Shown: piece after piece, positions 16,210-25,258 of the stretch | How positions within the stretch are numbered: position 1 is the stretch's first letter | How the letters are laid out: each line of letters opens with the position of its first letter | NCBI GenBank assembly: GCA_040753075.1 | Contig: JBFMHA010000003.1 | Span: forward strand, 1-64,000 | Direction of reading: 5' to 3' | DNA length: 64,000 nucleotides | Origin: UBA6814 sp040753075 | Lineage (GTDB): Bacteria; Desulfobacterota; Desulfovibrionia; Desulfovibrionales; Desulfovibrionaceae | Made by a program: the position numbers and the translations under genes | The notes under the pieces: model-generated | The model's input: only the letters and a program-made list of their open reading frames with translations | The model's database searches: none | Told to the model about the DNA's origin: nothing

Positions 16210-17571
16210 TCATGGAGTCCGCCTGCCCCGGTTGGAGGGTTGGCGGTCCTGTTCCCGCATCTCGGCGAACCAGGCCAGGTAGTCGCCCACCTCGCGGCCG
16301 ATGTCGAAGCGCTGCGCAGCGTCGGAGGCCGCGTTGCCGGAGAGCTGTGCGAGAAGCTGCGGATCGCCGGCCAGGGCCGAGAGGGTGCGGGCCATGGCCG
16401 CGGCGTCACCGCCGGGCGTCAGCGCGCCGGTGGCCTCGCTTCGGCCCCAGGTGGCCTTGGGGTCCGCGCCGGGCAGCCCGGCCAGGCCCTTGACCTGCTC
16501 CGGAATGCCGCCCACCGCGGTGCCCACCACCGGGGTGCCGCAGGCCAGGGCCTCCAGCACCACCTGGGGGAAGGTGTCGGCCTTGGCCGCGTGCAGGTAG
16601 ATGTCCGCGGCCTGGAAGAACGCCGCCACCCGTGCGGTGTCGCGCTCGAAGGGCACGAAGCGGACCACCACCCGTTCCATGCGCTCCTCGGGCGCGGTCT
16701 CGCCCAGGGCCACGAAGAGCACCTCGCGCCCCTGGGTGGCGAACTGGCCCACGGCCTCGCGCAGGGTCTTGAAGTCCTTCCACAGGTTGTTGCGGATGTT
16801 GTCCGCGCTGAACAGGAAGATGAGCCCGTCCTCGGGCAGGCCCAGCAGACGGCGCGCCTCGCGCCGGTCCCGGGGCCGGAACAGGGGCTGATTCAGGCCG
16901 TATGGGATCACCCGGCCTTCCACCATGCCCTCGGCCAGGGCCGAGCGCTCCACCTTGTCCATGAGCCAGCGGCAGGGCGTGGCGATGCGCAGGCGGCTCT
17001 TGCGGTAGATGTCGCGCTTGCGGGCCAGGTTGGCAGCGGTGCCGTCGGCCTTGAGCCCGGGGTAGATATGGATGTTCGGGCACTGGCCGCAGCCCGTGAG
17101 CCAGCGCTCGCAGGCAAAGGAGTGGGCGCAGTTGCCGGCCAGCAACCAGGCGTCGTGCAGGGTCAGGACCACGGGCATCCGGGCCGAGAGCCCGGGCAAC
17201 CAGGCGAGGTCGAAGTAGCCGCCGTGCAGGTTGTGGAAGTGGGCCACGTCCGCCGGGCCGGGCAGCAGGTCCAGCATGCGCCGGCTGGCCGGGAAGCAAA
17301 AGTCCTCCAGCCCGTCGGCCACGTCCCGGCGGCGCGCCGCGCGTTCCTCCTCGGTGCACAGGTCGTCCTGGGCGAAGGGGGTTTCGATGGCCGGGCCGTC
17401 CGGGTGGAGCTGGAACACGTGCGGATCGTACGAGAGCTTGCGGCCCGCGGCGATGTAGGCGTCGTGCCCCCGCTCCCGGTAGCCCGAGAAGAGTTGCCAG
17501 CAGTCGCGCGCCGCGCCGCCGTGGCAGTCGTAGGTGCAGGCCTTGATGATGCGCAGCCGGTCGTTGCTCAC
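16210..17571 (-). CDS. Glycosyltransferase, GT4-like (GT-B fold)
   Basis: A 453-residue glycosyltransferase group 1 protein. The N-terminal half has a HFHNLHGGYF segment and a TLHDAWLLAGNCAHSF stretch typical of acceptor-side domains in this family, with a cysteine pair (CERW, CGQCPN) that may bind metal. The donor-side EALACGTPVVGTAVGG motif follows at about residue 365. GTG start at 17571, AAGGAG site, overlapping the deacetylase stop by four bases. The last 45 residues reappear in the relic at 15105-15317. It transfers a sugar from a nucleotide donor to a growing glycan at the inner membrane. Confidence 0.85.
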   Translation of the reverse strand: MSNDRLRIIKACTYDCHGGAARDCWQLFSGYRERGHDAYIAAGRKLSYDPHVFQLHPDGPAIETPFAQDDLCTEEERAARRRDVADGLEDFCFPASRRMLDLLPGPADVAHFHNLHGGYFDLAWLPGLSARMPVVLTLHDAWLLAGNCAHSFACERWLTGCGQCPNIHIYPGLKADGTAANLARKRDIYRKSRLRIATPCRWLMDKVERSALAEGMVEGRVIPYGLNQPLFRPRDRREARRLLGLPEDGLIFLFSADNIRNNLWKDFKTLREAVGQFATQGREVLFVALGETAPEERMERVVVRFVPFERDTARVAAFFQAADIYLHAAKADTFPQVVLEALACGTPVVGTAVGGIPEQVKGLAGLPGADPKATWGRSEATGALTPGGDAAAMARTLSALAGDPQLLAQLSGNAASDAAQRFDIGREVGDYLAWFAEMREQDRQPSNRGRRTP

Positions 17572-18539
17572 GGCATCCACTCCTTGAGCCGGGCGGCGAA
17601 AGTGGCGGCGTCCCAGTCGCGCACCAGATGGCGGGGCAGGCGCAGGGGGTCGATCCCCGCCCCGGCCAGGCCCTTGATGGTGGTGACCGCGGTGGCGAAC
17701 CCGGCCTGCCGCACCAGGTCCACGGTCTGGTCCGTGAACTGCCCGGCCGAGCCGTAGGGGTAGGAAAAATGCGTTGCCGGTCGGCCGGCCATGGCCGCCA
17801 GGCGGGCCGCGCCGTCGGCTATCTCGCGTTCCTGCTCGGCCTCGGGCAGGGCGGAGAGCACGGGGTGGCGCAGGGTGTGCGCGCCCACGGCCAGGCCGGG
17901 CCGGGCGTCGAGTTGCGCCACCTCGGCCGGGGCCAGAGGCCGGGTTTCGGGGTCCGGGTCGCCCGGGCCCGCCAGATTGCGGAGGGCCGCCAGAGCCTGC
18001 TCCCGCCCCTGCGGGTCCAGGGCCAGGAGTTGCGGGTAGAGGGTGCGGTAGGCGTGGTGCCCCGGGCCGGGATTGCCCTGGGACAGCACGCTCCAGCCCT
18101 CGGCTGTGCCTGCGTAGGGTGAGCCCACGCCCGGCCGGGGCAGGGCGGCTCGGATGGGTGCGCCGTTCCCCGGCAGTTCCAGCACCGGGGGCAGGTCCGC
18201 GCCCGTTGGCCCCAGGAGCAGGCTGTCCAGTTCGTCCCACCAGAAGGCCCGGCCCGTGGTTGCGTTGTCCGCCACCACGTAGACCGTGGCCGGGATGCCG
18301 TATTGCTCAAGTATCGGTGCGGCCAGGTGCAGGTTGTCCGCGTACCCGTCGTCGAAAGTCACCGCCACCCGTCCGCCCCGGCCGGGCGTGGCCGCTATCT
18401 CGTCCAAGCTGGCGGGCCGGTAGCACCCGGCCAGGTGCTCCATCTGCGCGGCGAAGCGCTCCGGCGACACCGCCAGAAGCTGGGGGTCGCGTCGGGGCGC
18501 TGCCACCCGGTGGTAACAGAGGATCAGGTCGCCGTTCAT
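17568..18539 (-). CDS. Polysaccharide deacetylase (NodB-type)
   Basis: A 323-residue NodB-homology deacetylase. Motif 1 TFDDGYADN carries the catalytic base Asp63 and metal Asp64; motif 2 is HTLRH with metal His221 and His225; SYPYG is motif 3. A region of about 110 residues between motifs 1 and 2 (residues 95-210) is longer than usual and unassigned. The family removes N- or O-acetyl groups from amino sugars using a divalent metal. There is no signal peptide, so it probably works on a cytoplasmic precursor. Overlaps of four bases on both sides tie it to the epimerase and glycosyltransferase. Confidence 0.8.
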   Translation of the reverse strand: MNGDLILCYHRVAAPRRDPQLLAVSPERFAAQMEHLAGCYRPASLDEIAATPGRGGRVAVTFDDGYADNLHLAAPILEQYGIPATVYVVADNATTGRAFWWDELDSLLLGPTGADLPPVLELPGNGAPIRAALPRPGVGSPYAGTAEGWSVLSQGNPGPGHHAYRTLYPQLLALDPQGREQALAALRNLAGPGDPDPETRPLAPAEVAQLDARPGLAVGAHTLRHPVLSALPEAEQEREIADGAARLAAMAGRPATHFSYPYGSAGQFTDQTVDLVRQAGFATAVTTIKGLAGAGIDPLRLPRHLVRDWDAATFAARLKEWMP

Positions 18540-19486
18540 CTGCCGCCTTTGCCGTTGCGGGCCATGAATAAGTCTAGAGTCTGGCCCAGGCCGGTCTCCA
18601 GGTCCGTGGTGGGGCGCTCGCCGATGAGCCGGTGCAGCTTGGTGGAGTCGCCCACCCGGCGGTTGACCTCCAGGTCGTAGCGGCCCTTGGGCATGTTGAT
18701 GAGCTTGATCTCCGAGGCCGAGCCGGTCAGGGCCTTGATGCGCTGGGCCAGGGCGTGGATGGTCAACTCGTGCCCGTGGGACACGTTGACCACCTCGCAG
18801 GAGCGGCAGTTCTCGGCCAGGCGCACGGTGGCCTCCACCACGTCGTCCAGGTAGGTGAAGTCGCGGGTCTGCTCGCCCGTGCCGTAGACCGTGATGGGCG
18901 CGTCGGCCAGGGCCTGCTGGATGAAGCGGGGGATGACCATGCGGTCGTCCTGCTTGGGGCCGTAGACGTTGAAGTAGCGGATGGAGACTGAGGGCAGGCG
19001 CTTCTCCTGCCACAGGGACTTGAGGTATATCTCGTTGTAGCGCTTGGCGATGGAGTAGCTGGAGTTCGGCATCACGTCGAACTCCTCGTCCACGGCCTGC
19101 TCTATGGCCGCCTTGCCGTAGACCCCGCTGGTGGAGGCGTAGACCAGGTTGCGCACCGCGTGCCGCATGCAGGCGTTGGCCACGTTGGCCAGGCCCACGG
19201 TCTCGGTGTGCATGGTCTCCACCGGGTTGTCGGCCACGATGTCCACGCCCAGCACCGCGGCCAGGTGGAACACGTAGTCGCAGCCGCGCACCAGCCGGTC
19301 CACGGTGGCCTCGTCGCGCACATCGCCCTCCACGAACTCGGTGCGGCGCAGGCTCTCCGGGTCCAGCTTGTTGCCGCGCTTGAGGATGTCCAGGACCGCG
19401 ACCTCGTAGTCGCGCTCCAGGAGCGCGTCCACCAGCCGGTTGCCGATGAACCCCGCGCCGCCGGTGACGAGTGCCTTCTTGCTCAT
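18536..19486 (-). CDS. NAD-dependent sugar-nucleotide epimerase/dehydratase
   Basis: A 316-residue extended short-chain dehydrogenase. The NAD-binding motif GGAGFIG is at residues 9-15, the catalytic pair is Tyr144 and Lys148 with Ser/Thr at 118-119, and SIRYFNVYGP marks the substrate-binding side. This matches UDP-glucose 4-epimerase and dTDP-sugar dehydratase relatives; the exact reaction cannot be separated by eye. Four-base overlaps on both sides place it in a tightly coupled string of glycan genes. Confidence 0.85.
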   Translation of the reverse strand: MSKKALVTGGAGFIGNRLVDALLERDYEVAVLDILKRGNKLDPESLRRTEFVEGDVRDEATVDRLVRGCDYVFHLAAVLGVDIVADNPVETMHTETVGLANVANACMRHAVRNLVYASTSGVYGKAAIEQAVDEEFDVMPNSSYSIAKRYNEIYLKSLWQEKRLPSVSIRYFNVYGPKQDDRMVIPRFIQQALADAPITVYGTGEQTRDFTYLDDVVEATVRLAENCRSCEVVNVSHGHELTIHALAQRIKALTGSASEIKLINMPKGRYDLEVNRRVGDSTKLHRLIGERPTTDLETGLGQTLDLFMARNGKGGR

Positions 19487-20172
19487 GCTCGCTCCTTCGT
19501 GGCCCGGACGGTGACGACCACCGGGTAGTCCGGGTCGTGGTGGGCCAGTTCGTCTTCGGTCAATTCGCAGGCCGCCAGGCCGTGCAGGTAGGCGACCACC
19601 GCCAGCACGTTGCCGTGGGTGGCCACCTCCACCCGCTCCGTGCCGAACGCCGTGCCGAACAAGTGGCGGGCCGCCAGGTCCGTGAACCGCCAGTAGTCGC
19701 CCCAGCGGTCCATGTCGTAGCGACTGATCTGGGCAAGGCCAGGAAGGCTCGCCAGCAGTGTCCCACCTGGTTTGAGGATGCGGTGGACTGTGCGGACAGC
19801 CTGCTGTAGGTTTGGGACCACGCAGAAGACCTGGGTGAGGATGAGGCAGTCCAGGGCTTCATCTTCCAAGGGAAAATCAGGGTCGTCCAGGCGGCCATAC
19901 AGGGTGGCCCCCTCCTCGCCGGGGAAGACGTGCAGCACCTCGCTGCGCTCCACCCGGTCCCCACCGAAACGGCGGGTGTAGGCGGGGTCGCCCACCTCCA
20001 GCACCCTGCCGCGCACATCCTCGCGGCGGGCCTCCAGGAAGTTCTCGATGTAGTAGCGGTCGATGCACAGGCCGCGCTCGAAACCGAAGAGCCTGCTCAC
20101 CGGCGTCACCCGCCGGAGGCCGCCGAAGTCCACCTTGCCCACCGCCGGGGTTGCGCCGCGTTCGTCGTTCAT
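19483..20172 (-). CDS. Methyltransferase-like protein
   Basis: A 229-residue protein with a methyltransferase type 11 layout: a short VLEVGDPAYTRRF segment in the motif I position, a LDCLILTQVFCVVP strand and helix, and ILKPGGTLLASLPG as the conserved post-motif III region. The motif I loop lacks the usual GxGxG, so SAM binding may be altered. A similar variant is common in glycan loci and is often annotated only as a methyltransferase-domain protein. Coupled by ATGA on both sides between an epimerase and an FkbM gene. Confidence 0.65.
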   Translation of the reverse strand: MNDERGATPAVGKVDFGGLRRVTPVSRLFGFERGLCIDRYYIENFLEARREDVRGRVLEVGDPAYTRRFGGDRVERSEVLHVFPGEEGATLYGRLDDPDFPLEDEALDCLILTQVFCVVPNLQQAVRTVHRILKPGGTLLASLPGLAQISRYDMDRWGDYWRFTDLAARHLFGTAFGTERVEVATHGNVLAVVAYLHGLAACELTEDELAHHDPDYPVVVTVRATKERA

Positions 20173-21017
20173 GGACGGCCGTCTCCTTCCGGACCGATGG
20201 CACCCAGCCGCTCCGCGTAGATCAGGTTGAAGAACCGCCGGTCGCCCAGCCGGAAGGGCGGGTGACAGGCGGGGTTGGTCTCGGGGTCCATGGCCCCCAG
20301 GCAGTAGCGGAACCCGGCTCGGTCCAGCACTTCCAGGATGCGGTGCAGGGTCTGGGGCAGATCGGGGAAGCCGTGGTACTCGATGAACACGCGCCGCACC
20401 ATGGGCAGGCTGGCTGCGGCTTCCTCCATCACCGCGCACTCCGCACCCTCCACGTTCAGCTTGAGCGCCGCGGCCGGAGAATCCAGCCAGCGGCTGAGCC
20501 GGGAGATGGCGATACGTCCGGTCCTGGAGCCGTAGCACAGGGAGGAGTCGTCGCTCTCGCCCGTAGCGAAGTCGGCGTAGCCGTCCTGAGCGGCCAGGCC
20601 GCTCTCCACAACCTCCACCCGGTCGGCCAGGCCGTTGGCGGCCAAGTTAAGGCGCAGGTAGTGCAGGGACAGGGGGTTGGGCTCAAAGGCGGTTATCCGC
20701 GCCAGGGGAGCACGTCGGGCGGTGTGCAGGCTGAAGAGTCCAATGTGCGCGCCCCCGTCCAGAATGCGTGCTCCGGGGCCGGGGTCGGGAAAGTCGTACA
20801 GCCCGGACAGGAAGATGTCCCTCGCGGAGTAGTAGAAGGAGAGCAGGTCGTGGCAGTGGATGACCAGGCCCTGGCAGGAGATGCGCCAGAATCCGAACCG
20901 TACGGCATAGGCCGGCTCCCGCAGGTTGCCCAGGTCGTGGTCCGCGGCCAGGTCGCGCCAGAGTGCGTCCGGCCCGGGCAGGTCCGCTGCGCAGGGGGGA
21001 ATGGGCGTCTGGTTCAT
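20169..21017 (-). CDS. FkbM-family methyltransferase
   Basis: A 282-residue FkbM-type O-methyltransferase. The SAM motif reads LDGGAHIGLFSL, followed by FEPNP at the end of strand two and the family's LKLNVEGAE catalytic-side segment, then FIEYHG. FkbM proteins methylate hydroxyls of sugars and polyketides; in polysaccharide loci they usually cap or decorate a residue. It is coupled by four-base overlaps to the radical-SAM gene upstream and the methyltransferase-like gene downstream. Confidence 0.85.
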   Translation of the reverse strand: MNQTPIPPCAADLPGPDALWRDLAADHDLGNLREPAYAVRFGFWRISCQGLVIHCHDLLSFYYSARDIFLSGLYDFPDPGPGARILDGGAHIGLFSLHTARRAPLARITAFEPNPLSLHYLRLNLAANGLADRVEVVESGLAAQDGYADFATGESDDSSLCYGSRTGRIAISRLSRWLDSPAAALKLNVEGAECAVMEEAAASLPMVRRVFIEYHGFPDLPQTLHRILEVLDRAGFRYCLGAMDPETNPACHPPFRLGDRRFFNLIYAERLGAIGPEGDGRP

Positions 21018-22153
21018 GCCGGGGCCTCCGCGGCGGCCCGTCCCAGCAAGGCCAGGGCCTCGCCCGTTACGGCCGCGTCAGGCTCGCCGGGCATCCCGAT
21101 CTCCAGGCTGGCCTCGCGGCAGGCGCGGCACAGGGGTATATTCCGGTCGCCTCGGGCGAATCTCCGGCGGAGTTCCCGCACGGCGGGTCCGTTCCATATC
21201 TCGGCCAGGCTCTGTAGCTTCAGGTCGCCAAGTACCATGTCCCCGTTGATGTCGCGGCAGCAGGGCACCACCAGGCCGTCGGCCAACACGCACACCGAGT
21301 GCCAGGGGTAGCGGCAGGTGTGGGAGTTCAGGGCGGCCACGCGGGCCTGTTCCTCCCGGGTGGCGGGGTCGTCGCCCAGGTCCTCCAGGGCCTTGAGCAG
21401 GGTGGGCTGTCGGCCGGCAAAGGTGGACAGGTTGGCCCGGTAGTGGCGCACTCCTGGCCAAGCCGAAAAGGTTTCCTCGAACGCGGCCCATTGGTGGCGG
21501 TTGTAGGGATGACGGACCATCACCACCAGGATATCCGGTTCAGCGGTCCCGGCTTCGGCCTTGGCCTCTTGCAGATGGCGCAGCCGCTCCAGGCCACCAG
21601 CGAAGCTGGCGCGGGGACCGCGCATGGCTTGGAAGGTCGTGTCGTCCATGCCGTCGAAAATCAGCCACAGCTCGTCCAGGCCGTTGCTGACCGCGGCGCG
21701 GGCCGCCTCGGCCGAGAGCTCCGAGGCGGTGGAGGAACTCACCACCCGCACCCCGCGCTCCTTGAGCAGGCGGATGCCCTCGCCGTAGTGTGGGCTCAGG
21801 GCGGGTTCGCCGTAGTGCATGAGATTCACCAGCCGCATGGAGAAGTCGCTGGTCGCGTAGAGGTTCTGGGCGTAGGGCGCCATCTGCGACGCCACCCGCT
21901 CCAGCATGGCCGGGTCCATGTGCTGCGGCTTACGGCGCAGTTCGGTGGGGCGGGGGCAGTGGGTGCAGCGCATGGCGCAGATGCTGGTGGGCTCGATCTC
22001 GAAGATGCCGGGGTAGCCCGCGCTGACCTCGCTCCGCTCCAGGTAGGCGGCGTCGCGCAGCCAGGTGTTCAGGCGCAGGGCTTGGTCCGGATGCAGACTG
22101 GCGACCATCTCCATGGCCTGTCGGGCCTGGGCGGCGTGCACAGGGTAGGGCAT
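21014..22153 (-). CDS. Radical-SAM/SPASM protein
   Basis: A 379-residue radical-SAM enzyme with CAMRCTHC at Cys59, Cys63 and Cys66. The C-terminal part has the SPASM-type set: CRYPW, then CVLADGLVVPCCRD, and LCRACRE about 50 residues later. It is not a close relative of the pair at 8320-9351 and 9980-11254. The gene follows a PIG-L-type deacetylase and precedes two methyltransferase-type genes. A deacetylated amino sugar as substrate would fit the order, but this is inference from context only. Confidence 0.8.
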   Translation of the reverse strand: MPYPVHAAQARQAMEMVASLHPDQALRLNTWLRDAAYLERSEVSAGYPGIFEIEPTSICAMRCTHCPRPTELRRKPQHMDPAMLERVASQMAPYAQNLYATSDFSMRLVNLMHYGEPALSPHYGEGIRLLKERGVRVVSSSTASELSAEAARAAVSNGLDELWLIFDGMDDTTFQAMRGPRASFAGGLERLRHLQEAKAEAGTAEPDILVVMVRHPYNRHQWAAFEETFSAWPGVRHYRANLSTFAGRQPTLLKALEDLGDDPATREEQARVAALNSHTCRYPWHSVCVLADGLVVPCCRDINGDMVLGDLKLQSLAEIWNGPAVRELRRRFARGDRNIPLCRACREASLEIGMPGEPDAAVTGEALALLGRAAAEAPA

Positions 22154-22165
22154 GTCCGTCCGCTC

Positions 22166-22801
22166 CTAGCAGAGGTACCGCACGACCTGGAGGGCCTCGG
22201 CGTATTGGCAGCCGATGCGCAGCCCGTCATTGCGGTTCTGGTGGGTGAAGAAGTCGATCCAGGCGAACTGGACCCGCTCGAGTTCCGAGCGGTGGCATCT
22301 GATAACGTTCAGCTTGGTCTCGATGTGGGCGGAAATGTCCGAGTAGAAGTTGCCCTGGAAGTCCTTACCGGACTCGTAATAGTTGCTGCGGTACATGAGG
22401 AAGCGCGGCACGTGCCGGCCGGCCATGAGGGCGGCCTTGCCCGCATGTTGGTGGTCCCGGTGCAGGTCGCCGGTCCAGTGGCTGTATACCGTGTCGATGT
22501 TCAGATTCACGATGAGGCCGTGGATGGTGCGCGTCAAGTTTTCGTCAAAGGGTACCTCGAAGGTTTTGTAGTCCAGGCAGACGAGGTCGGCCCCGATCAT
22601 GGCCGCGGCCTCCTCGCCCTCCCGACGCGCCACCGCGGCGTTGCGTATCTCCTGACCCTTGGGGTTGCGGTAGGCGGAGTCGGTGACCACCAGCATGGTC
22701 ACCTTGTCGCCCTGGCTGGCATGCTTGATCAGGGTCCCACTGCAGCCCAAGTCTAGGTCGTCATAGTGGGCGCCGATGCCCAGCACATTGCGTCGGTTCA
22801 T
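22166..22801 (-). CDS. PIG-L/LmbE-family deacetylase
   Basis: A 211-residue PIG-L-type zinc deacetylase. The family's AHPDD is AHYDD here (His12, Asp14, Asp15) with LDLG following, and HRDH at residues 114-117 supplies the second metal-ligand group. These enzymes remove the N-acetyl group of GlcNAc-type substrates. The Pro-to-Tyr change in AHPDD is tolerated in bacterial glycan members. It probably frees an amine for later formylation or acylation by enzymes in this locus. Confidence 0.85.
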   Translation of the reverse strand: MNRRNVLGIGAHYDDLDLGCSGTLIKHASQGDKVTMLVVTDSAYRNPKGQEIRNAAVARREGEEAAAMIGADLVCLDYKTFEVPFDENLTRTIHGLIVNLNIDTVYSHWTGDLHRDHQHAGKAALMAGRHVPRFLMYRSNYYESGKDFQGNFYSDISAHIETKLNVIRCHRSELERVQFAWIDFFTHQNRNDGLRIGCQYAEALQVVRYLC

Positions 22802-22874
22802 GCGTATTCTCCCTGCGTGGACGGCGTAGGTCGGATGGTGGCGGGCCGGACGGGCCGGCTCGGGTGAGTGTTCT

Positions 22875-23591
22875 TCAGCACAGCGGGCTCCCCGTGTAGG
22901 AGGCCAGGACGTGGACGGGATGGAACAGGCTGGGGTCCAGGGGCAGCACCGCCACGTCGTCGCGGCTGTCCGTCCCGGCCGGTGCGCATTCGGCCGGGCA
23001 CAGCATCATGGAGCCGTGCGCGCGAAACAGAGTGGGCAGATCCTGGCTGCGGCAGACAGCGCTTCTCGGGGGGAAACAGGTCAGGACCTTGGGGAGCAGG
23101 AATGACTCCGGGCGGAACTGTCCGGGGGGGACGGTGCAGACCACCCTGTCCCGCTCCCCGGCCTCCGGCAGGCAGAGCAGCCACGACGGGTGCAGGTTGT
23201 GGTGGTAGTGGCTGGCGGCCACCGTGGTCCGGTCGGGATGGTCGCTGCAGCGGTCAAGAAAGAAGCGCAGGAGCCCGGTGGAGACCGGTCCCAGGCAGGG
23301 TGACAGGACCAGCAGGTCGGCGTTCGGGCTGGCGCTCTGGCGGGCATGGTGCAACGCGCCGGACCACTCCCGCCACTCCGCTGGGGCGGCCTTGCCGGGG
23401 AACGCGGCGCTGTCCGGGAACAGTCGCGCCAGTCCCGGGTCGTTGCAGGCCACCATAGGGGGGTGTCCGCCGGAGAGTTCTCGGAGCAGACCGTCCACGC
23501 CCTGCAGGGCTTCGTCCAACAGGCCCCTGAAGGCCCGGGAGCCGGAACAGCCTGCTCTGCCGGTCATGAGGTTCACGACGATGCTCAGCAT
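22875..23591 (-). CDS. Uncharacterised protein, possibly degenerate cytidylyltransferase
   Basis: A 238-residue protein I do not recognise with confidence. The middle (ADLLVLSPCLGPVSTG... then HYHHNLHP) can be laid against the region of CMP-sugar synthetases that reads LLQPTSPLRT and a following His-rich strand. However, the N-terminal nucleotide-binding signature (ARxGSKRxPxKN) is absent and the DxDTPED end is missing. The start overlaps the stop of the preceding fusion gene by seven bases. It is the third of three consecutive genes with cytidylyltransferase character, so a non-catalytic partner or a decaying copy are both possible. A 73-base gap follows before the PIG-L gene. Confidence 0.4.
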   Translation of the reverse strand: MLSIVVNLMTGRAGCSGSRAFRGLLDEALQGVDGLLRELSGGHPPMVACNDPGLARLFPDSAAFPGKAAPAEWREWSGALHHARQSASPNADLLVLSPCLGPVSTGLLRFFLDRCSDHPDRTTVAASHYHHNLHPSWLLCLPEAGERDRVVCTVPPGQFRPESFLLPKVLTCFPPRSAVCRSQDLPTLFRAHGSMMLCPAECAPAGTDSRDDVAVLPLDPSLFHPVHVLASYTGSPLC

Positions 23592-25216
23592 GGGGCGACC
23601 CCTTGCATGGCCTGGTCCATGGCCGCCACCCGGCGGACTAGTTCGAGGTCTTCCGGGGTGTCCACGTCGATGCACTCGAAGGGATTGAGCAACAGGAAGA
23701 ACTGCACGCCCATGTCGGTGTTAACATATGACCGCCCCTGCATTGCGCCGGTCTGCTTGATCAGGGTGCCGCTTGGCGGTGCGTTGCGCAGGAAGTTGCG
23801 CACCGGGATCAGGCCTTCGCCGGTCTCGGTGTACAGTTCGTCCCAGGCTGGGGTGGTGGGCAGGGCGGTGGCGGCCAGAGAATACGTATCAAGAGCTGCG
23901 ATCATGGCGGCGACGGTCTCTGGATTGCGGAAGGGAGAGGTCGGGTACATGGTCAGGAGCTTGTTCACATGGATGCCGGCTTCAAGAAGGCTGCGCAGGC
24001 AGAACTCCGTGGCGTCGCCCAAGGAGGCGTCATCCCCGGAAATCGCGCAGGGGCGCAGGAACGGGGTCTGGGCGCCGTGTTCGCGGGCCAGCTCCGCATA
24101 GACCGGGGAGTCGGTGTTGACTACCACCATGTCCACCCCAGGTGTCTGCTTGGCCATGCGGATGGTGAGGGCCATGAGGGGGACGCCACATACGTCGGCG
24201 ATGTTCTTGTCCGGAATGCGCTTTGAGCCGGAGCGGGCGGGAATGACCACCACGGTCTTGGCCTTTTCCGGGGCTACGGCGCACATGAGCAGGTTGGCCA
24301 CGTCGGGTCGCAGGGCCTTGGCGCGGAGCATGCCGCGAATCGTCTCGGCGCTGCAGGTGAAGGAGGGGGCTCCGACTACCTTGCCGGAACAGCCCGGGGA
24401 AGTATCGTAGCCGCACATGGCGAGCGTTGGGGAGCAGTCGCGCAGGCATTCGGCCTCGACCAGAGCGCCAAGATGCTGGGGGCCGTTCCCGGGTCGGTAG
24501 GTCCTGGCCGGAAGAGTGGGGTTGTCCAGGATGGCGTCCAGTTCCAGGTCCGAGGGAAGGGACCCGCCTGTCAGGGCGGCGAACTTTTGAGCCTGGGCTG
24601 GGAAGTCGCGGGCCAGTTCCTCCAGGCGAAGGATTGTGAGACGTTCCGGCCCTAGGAGCAACAGGTGGCTCAGGACTTGCTCGTTCCAGTACATGCGGAT
24701 CAGTGCCCCCCGATCCCGGACCAGGGCCCGTATCTCCTCCGGCCTGGGAGGCCGACTTTTGGTCAGGGCCAAATTGATCCCAACCGAGTGCCAGAGGAAT
24801 TCCCGGATGTCTTGCACCACGTAGATGACCTTATCGAATTTATTCAGGATAGTCGCTGACTGGGGATGTACCAAGTCCACGCCCACGGTGAGCGTACCGG
24901 CAGGAGCCAAGTCCTCGTCGGGGGCCAGAGGGGTGGGGGGAAGAAACGGGATGCCCCTCGTGGCGCTGTAGTTGGAGATGTGCAACTGTCGCACGCCCCT
25001 CAGTTCGGGCAACCCGCGAAGTCCGTCACAGTCAGGGGGCGACGCAACCGGCGGCCAAGCCGTGGCATAGCCCGGGTGCAGAATGTTGAGCAGCCGGATC
25101 ACGGGAGGGAACAGGTACAGCGACAGCCCGCCGAGGAAGACCGCAGGCGGGGGGGCGTCCGCAGCGCGCCCCGAACCGAACCGTTCATTCACTCCATGAT
25201 TGGTCGTCATGTGCAT
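23585..25216 (-). CDS. Sulfotransferase-like domain fused to CMP-sugar synthetase
   Basis: A 543-residue two-domain protein. Residues 1-300 resemble sulfotransferases in layout (FDKVIYVVQD strand, a late LTILRLEELARD strand) but show no clear PAPS P-loop. Residues 325-543 are a complete NeuA-type cytidylyltransferase with IPARSGSKRIPDKN, MYPTSPFRN and DVDTPEDLE. I prefer the ATG at 25216, which has AGGA a few bases upstream, over 25249; the resulting N terminus aligns with its upstream paralogue. A protein of this build could activate a nonulosonic acid and bind or modify a substrate with its first domain. The upstream neighbour is a truncated paralogue. Confidence 0.65.
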   Translation of the reverse strand: MHMTTNHGVNERFGSGRAADAPPPAVFLGGLSLYLFPPVIRLLNILHPGYATAWPPVASPPDCDGLRGLPELRGVRQLHISNYSATRGIPFLPPTPLAPDEDLAPAGTLTVGVDLVHPQSATILNKFDKVIYVVQDIREFLWHSVGINLALTKSRPPRPEEIRALVRDRGALIRMYWNEQVLSHLLLLGPERLTILRLEELARDFPAQAQKFAALTGGSLPSDLELDAILDNPTLPARTYRPGNGPQHLGALVEAECLRDCSPTLAMCGYDTSPGCSGKVVGAPSFTCSAETIRGMLRAKALRPDVANLLMCAVAPEKAKTVVVIPARSGSKRIPDKNIADVCGVPLMALTIRMAKQTPGVDMVVVNTDSPVYAELAREHGAQTPFLRPCAISGDDASLGDATEFCLRSLLEAGIHVNKLLTMYPTSPFRNPETVAAMIAALDTYSLAATALPTTPAWDELYTETGEGLIPVRNFLRNAPPSGTLIKQTGAMQGRSYVNTDMGVQFFLLLNPFECIDVDTPEDLELVRRVAAMDQAMQGVAPC

Positions 25217-25258
25217 TAGTTCCTGAGGTGGCGGTTTCCTGGCCGACATGGTTAGGTG

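Noticed and set aside
22798..23184. A 128-residue minus-strand frame between the PIG-L gene and the 238-residue protein
   Set aside because: It is Pro, Arg and Gly rich, overlaps the better-supported frame at 22875-23591 and has no family features.
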